A stretch of DNA of 64,000 bases from Amphritea atlantica (GTDB lineage Bacteria; Pseudomonadota; Gammaproteobacteria; Pseudomonadales; Balneatricaceae): positions 1 through 64,000 of the forward strand of contig NZ_FOGB01000003.1 in the NCBI RefSeq assembly GCF_900111095.1, written 5' to 3'. Positions 60,868-64,000 of this stretch are shown piece by piece. Below the pieces are notes generated by a model. The model was not told where the DNA came from. It worked only from the letters and a program-made list of their open reading frames with translations, and did no database searches. The translations under genes were made by a program, and so were the position numbers. Positions within the stretch are counted from its first letter, which is position 1; the number at the start of each line of letters is the position of its first letter.

Positions 60868-61125
60868 TGCCGTCATTTTAATACTACGCCGGCGCATATG
60901 CATGCCGGGCTGAATTCATTAAAGGCAAGGTAACTATCAGATAATAAAGAGGAAAAATCGACATCGCGACCTCCTTTAAGACAAAAACGAGAATGCGCAG
61001 TTGCATTCCGGACCCGGCGTACTATCCCGCCAGCGTTTCAACCTATCCCTTTGTTTTTCTGATGTTTTGCTAATGATGCCAGCAGCAAAACGAGCCTTCT
61101 CTAACGATTAAACGAGCATAACCGC
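60868..61125. repeat. 260-bp direct repeat, copy 2
   Basis: It matches 56816-57077. It carries the AAGGAG-ATG start of a short frame, here 26 codons (YYLIVTLPLMNSARHAY). It lies immediately upstream of the first gene of the three-cassette run. Confidence 0.85.
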
Positions 61126-61281
61126 TGCGATATACAAAATAAACTGTTTAGACATACAAATTACGTACTGTTTTTGGTAGAGCTGGATAGTTGATACTCT
61201 GAGGATTCTTTCTTTGCTCTTTCGCGCGACGAGCAAGTCACGTTCTTTGTGACGTTCGAACAACGAGCTACGGCTTTTAAT

Positions 61282-61373
61282 CTTTTTCTAGCGAGTCGCG
61301 AAGCGACGTTCTAACCACTAGCCAGCGGCGAAGCCGCGATCTAGCCACTGCTTTCAAAGCGATCTAGCCACTG
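61282..61373 (-). repeat. 92-bp inverted repeat, right end of the accessory island
   Basis: It is the exact reverse complement of 52413-52504. It ends eight bases before the dusC stop codon. The 150 bases before it contain only AT-rich and hairpin-forming sequence. Confidence 0.93.
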
Positions 61374-61381
61374 TATCTTTA

Positions 61382-62332
61382 TTATAAAGAATACTCATGT
61401 AAAAACTGCCGCACTTCAGCGACCTGTTTCAGCAGTCGCATCTCCTGCAGCATCGGCATCGCTTCGGGGTATTCACGGGACATCATCTTCAGCCACTGCT
61501 TGATCCGGCCGTGGACATATTTAGGTGCCAGTTGCTGTTCAACCAGCTCAAGGAACTGACGCAATAATAGCTGCATCTCAGCCCAGCTCAGGTGGTCCGG
61601 GTCATCGCCCCGTTGCAGCGCTTTAATCCGTAAACCCAGATCAGGTGCTGCCACTAAGCCACGCCCAATCATCACATCATCACAGCCGCTCACCTCGCGA
61701 CAGCGCTGGTAGTCCTGCCAGTTCCACACTTCACCGTTAGCCGTCACCGGTATAGAGATATGCTCTCTGATACGGGCGATCCACTCCCAGTGGGCCGGAG
61801 GCCGGTAACCTTCCTCTTTGGTCCGGGCATGTACCGTGAGACCATTGGCGCCGGCATCGGCAATCGCCGCGGCGTTTTCCATAGCAAGGGTCTTATCCCG
61901 ATACCCCAGCCGCATCTTTGCGGTCACCGGGATATGGTCAGGCACCGCCTGGCGTACCCACCAGACGATCTTGTGCACCAGCTCAGGCTCGTTCAGCAGA
62001 ATGGCGCCCCCCTTACTCTTATTGACCGTTTTAGCCGGGCAACCAAAGTTAAGGTCAATGCCGCGGGCACCGATACTCACCGCTTTACGGGCATTACCGG
62101 CTAAGATCTGCGGATCACTGCCCAACAGCTGCAGAATCACCGGCGTGCCTGAACTGGTATTGCTGTCATTAAACAACTCAGGGCAGGTTTTACGAAAGAC
62201 CTTTGCCGGCAGCACCCGCTCAGACACGCGGACAAACTCCGTGACGCACTGGTCGATCCCACCAATACGGGTCAGCATCTCCCGCATCGGCGCATCGACA
62301 ACACCTTCCATCGGAGCAAGTACTATCTTCAA
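61382..62332 (-). CDS. dusC: tRNA-dihydrouridine(16) synthase
   Basis: The protein has 316 residues, the length of DusC. It starts MKIVLAPMEGVVDAPMREML and shows FVRVSERVLPAKVF, GIDLNFGCPAKTVNKSKGGA with the catalytic Cys, HARTKEEGYRP, TANGEVWNWQ and DVMIGRGL. The FMN enzyme reduces U16 in tRNA. The C-terminal helical part (RIKQWLKMMSREY) is DusC-like. It is divergent from thpR with 26 bases between. Confidence 0.92.
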   Translation of the reverse strand: MKIVLAPMEGVVDAPMREMLTRIGGIDQCVTEFVRVSERVLPAKVFRKTCPELFNDSNTSSGTPVILQLLGSDPQILAGNARKAVSIGARGIDLNFGCPAKTVNKSKGGAILLNEPELVHKIVWWVRQAVPDHIPVTAKMRLGYRDKTLAMENAAAIADAGANGLTVHARTKEEGYRPPAHWEWIARIREHISIPVTANGEVWNWQDYQRCREVSGCDDVMIGRGLVAAPDLGLRIKALQRGDDPDHLSWAEMQLLLRQFLELVEQQLAPKYVHGRIKQWLKMMSREYPEAMPMLQEMRLLKQVAEVRQFLHEYSL

Positions 62333-62358
62333 TCCAGTTCCCAGCCTATTATTCTGTT

Positions 62359-62880
62359 ATGCGTACATTCATCTCTATAGAGCCACCGATAGCGGTGCGA
62401 CACGCGATACGGCGCTGCTGCCCACAGCTAAAAAACCTGCGGTTACTGCCTGTAGAGCAACTTCATCTGACCCTGCTGTTTCTCGGCGAACAACCCCACA
62501 CTATCTGCGATTCTGTTAGCCGGGCCGTCGAACAACTGACGTTGCAGCCGTTCACTATACGTCTCAGAGGTATCGGCCAGTTCCGCTCGACAGTGATCTG
62601 GCTTGGGGTTGAGTTCTCTCAACCACTTCAGCAATTGCAGCAGACTATCAGCCTCTCTCTGCAACACCAGGGCATCTCCTTTGAAGCGCGACGTTTTCAC
62701 CCCCACCTGACCCTCGGACGAAGTCTCAAACCGCTCACACCGCCAGAAGTAAAATGTTTCAGCGAGGCACTTCAGGGGCAAGAGTTTAGTTTTACTTTAT
62801 CATCTATCTTATTGAAAGAAAGCAAACTTCACGCTGCCGGCGCGATACATAGCACGCTGATTGAGTGGCCCTGCGAGTGA
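62359..62880 (+). CDS. thpR: RNA 2',3'-cyclic phosphodiesterase (LigT/ThpR)
   Basis: The protein has 173 residues with two HxTx motifs, HLTLLFLG and HPHLTLGR, as in the 2H phosphoesterases. It opens 2',3'-cyclic RNA ends. Length and spacing of the motifs are normal. Confidence 0.9.
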   Translation: MRTFISIEPPIAVRHAIRRCCPQLKNLRLLPVEQLHLTLLFLGEQPHTICDSVSRAVEQLTLQPFTIRLRGIGQFRSTVIWLGVEFSQPLQQLQQTISLSLQHQGISFEARRFHPHLTLGRSLKPLTPPEVKCFSEALQGQEFSFTLSSILLKESKLHAAGAIHSTLIEWPCE

Positions 62881-62883
62881 CAT

Positions 62884-62918
62884 AAAAATGCCCGCACCGA
62901 TGGTAATCGGGCGGGCAT
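62884..62918 (-). terminator. terminator of metZ
   Basis: Arms ATGCCCGC and GCGGGCAT with an inner CGAT/ATCG extension form the stem; the T-run is on the minus strand. Confidence 0.85.
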
Positions 62919-62936
62919 CCCTGCAACCAGAACCGC

Positions 62937-64000
62937 TCAGATAGCAGCCAGCCCAAGCAACAGATCCCGCTTAATATCTTCAATCGACTCAAGGCCAACA
63001 GAGAGACGAATCAGGTTCTCTTTGATCCCCGCCTCCGCTTTCGCTTCAGGACTCATACGACCATGCGTTGTTGTTCCCGGATGGGTGATGGTGCTCTTCA
63101 CATCCCCCAGATTACCGGTAATTGAGATCATCTGAGTGGCATCGATAAAACGCCAGGCTGCCTCTTTATCGCCGCTGACTTCAAACGACAGAACCCCACC
63201 AAAGGCCCGCTGCTGTTTTTTAGCCAGCGCGTGTTGAGGGTGTTCCTCCAGGCCGGAGTAATAAACCTTATCGATACCAGCTTGTTGCTTCAGCCATAAA
63301 GCCAGCGCCAGGGCATTGGCACTGTGAGCCATCATTCTCAGCTCAAGGGTTTCCAGTCCTTTCATAAAGACCCAGGCATTAAACGGGCTGAGACAGGTCC
63401 CACCGGTACGAATAAAGCCGTAGACCTCTTCCATCTCTTTATCGCGACCGACAACCACACCGCCGACACAGCGTCCCTGACCATCCAGGTATTTAGTTGC
63501 TGAGTGTACAACGATGTCAGCACCCTGCTTCAGCGGCTGCTGTAGCGCCGGGGTACAGAAACAGTTATCGACCACCACCAGCGCATCATTGTCATGGGCC
63601 AGCTTAGAAACCGCCTCGATATCACCCAGTTCCGCCAGAGGATTGGAGGGCGTCTCCAGGAAAAACATCCGCGTCGCTGGCGTAATCGCGTCTGCCCAGG
63701 CGTTGATATCGGTTGGATCAACGTAGGTTACGCTGATACCGGTGCGACTGAGATACTTATCAAACAGTGAAACAATTGAACCAAAGACACTGCGGGAACA
63801 GAGAACATGATCGCCCTGTTTCAGCAGAGACAGACAGGTACTCAGGATTGCTGCCATCCCTGATGACGCCGCTATCGCACGCTCACCGCCTTCAAGCGCC
63901 GCCATACGGCGCTCAAATGCCTGAACGGTAGGGTTGGTGAAACGGGAATAGATATTCCCCTCCTCCTCGCCACCAAAGCGGGCTGCCGCTTCTCTGGCGC
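62937..64000 (-). CDS. metZ: O-succinylhomoserine sulfhydrylase (start beyond window)
   Basis: The frame is open to the window edge, giving 354 codons including the stop. It is a PLP enzyme of the Cys/Met metabolism family. At the visible N-terminal side are NIYSRFTNPTVQAFERR and ASSGMAAIL. The PLP lysine is in HSATKYLDGQGRCVGGV, which is the MetZ version. TCLSPFNAWVFMKGLETL and TITHPGTTTHGRM follow. It makes homocysteine from succinylhomoserine and sulfide. An ATG at 63905 is internal, since conserved sequence continues upstream. Confidence 0.92.
   Translation of the reverse strand, partial: AREAAARFGGEEEGNIYSRFTNPTVQAFERRMAALEGGERAIAASSGMAAILSTCLSLLKQGDHVLCSRSVFGSIVSLFDKYLSRTGISVTYVDPTDINAWADAITPATRMFFLETPSNPLAELGDIEAVSKLAHDNDALVVVDNCFCTPALQQPLKQGADIVVHSATKYLDGQGRCVGGVVVGRDKEMEEVYGFIRTGGTCLSPFNAWVFMKGLETLELRMMAHSANALALALWLKQQAGIDKVYYSGLEEHPQHALAKKQQRAFGGVLSFEVSGDKEAAWRFIDATQMISITGNLGDVKSTITHPGTTTHGRMSPEAKAEAGIKENLIRLSVGLESIEDIKRDLLLGLAAI

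Noticed and set aside
61140-61281. tRNA or att site next to dusC
   Set aside because: Short hairpin-forming words are present but no cloverleaf with TTC-loop or anticodon pattern could be built.

Overview
The window looks like chromosome from a marine gammaproteobacterium of the Oceanospirillales type (Oceanospirillaceae-like; inferred from protein style, not from a marker gene). Most genes read as ordinary proteobacterial metabolism: glyoxylate/TCA enzymes (isocitrate lyase end, three aconitases), TRAP transporters, chemotaxis, TamAB, RimK, DusC and MetZ. No rRNA, tRNA or CRISPR array was seen.

Bases 1-11,500 hold the end of aceA and then most of the protocatechuate 4,5-cleavage (meta) pathway. 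A leftward group carries ligC, an aldo/keto reductase, a complete TRAP transporter and a bacteriohemerythrin. A LysR regulator with two DNA-binding domains follows. A rightward operon carries ligJ-ligK-galD-ligI. The ring-opening dioxygenase ligAB is 36 kb away (47.8-48.2 kb). It sits beside a two-component flavin hydroxylase (oxygenase 43.2-44.4 kb, reductase-MarR fusion 45.9-46.9 kb) and two AraC regulators resembling HpaA and PobR. Together the two loci could take a 4-hydroxylated aromatic acid to pyruvate plus oxaloacetate, which would enter the TCA cycle.

Bases 11.6-24.6 kb carry an MFS transporter, small proteins, a DOPA-dioxygenase-like protein, a cyclic-nucleotide-binding protein, a RimK cluster, tamA-tamB and a GntR regulator. 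Bases 25-32.4 kb hold a second TRAP binding protein without membrane subunits, a chemoreceptor, and a six-gene leftward signalling operon (PhnD-like protein without signal peptide, Aer-type PAS, two roadblock-like proteins, a receiver-like multidomain protein, a helical protein). Bases 32.8-42.1 kb hold three aconitases in a row: a standard AcnB, a long AcnB resembling those of Bacteroidetes, and an AcnA. A RIO kinase follows.

Bases 49.3-52.3 kb hold a DUF2185 protein, an Hsp20 gene whose leader looks like a ROSE RNA thermometer, and an overlapping Memo-AMMECR1-macrodomain operon. Bases 52.4-61.4 kb are an accessory island bounded by 92-bp perfect inverted repeats. It contains five integron-type attC sites, all in one orientation and with no integrase in view (a CALIN-like array), small cassette genes, an IS3-family element, the 3' end of a group II intron, a 260-bp direct repeat, an Old-Yellow-Enzyme/LysR pair, an orphan ParA-like ATPase, and a two-gene unit of a coiled-coil protein plus a TIR-like protein that is the best candidate for an undescribed defence system. 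The window closes with dusC, thpR and the 3' part of metZ.
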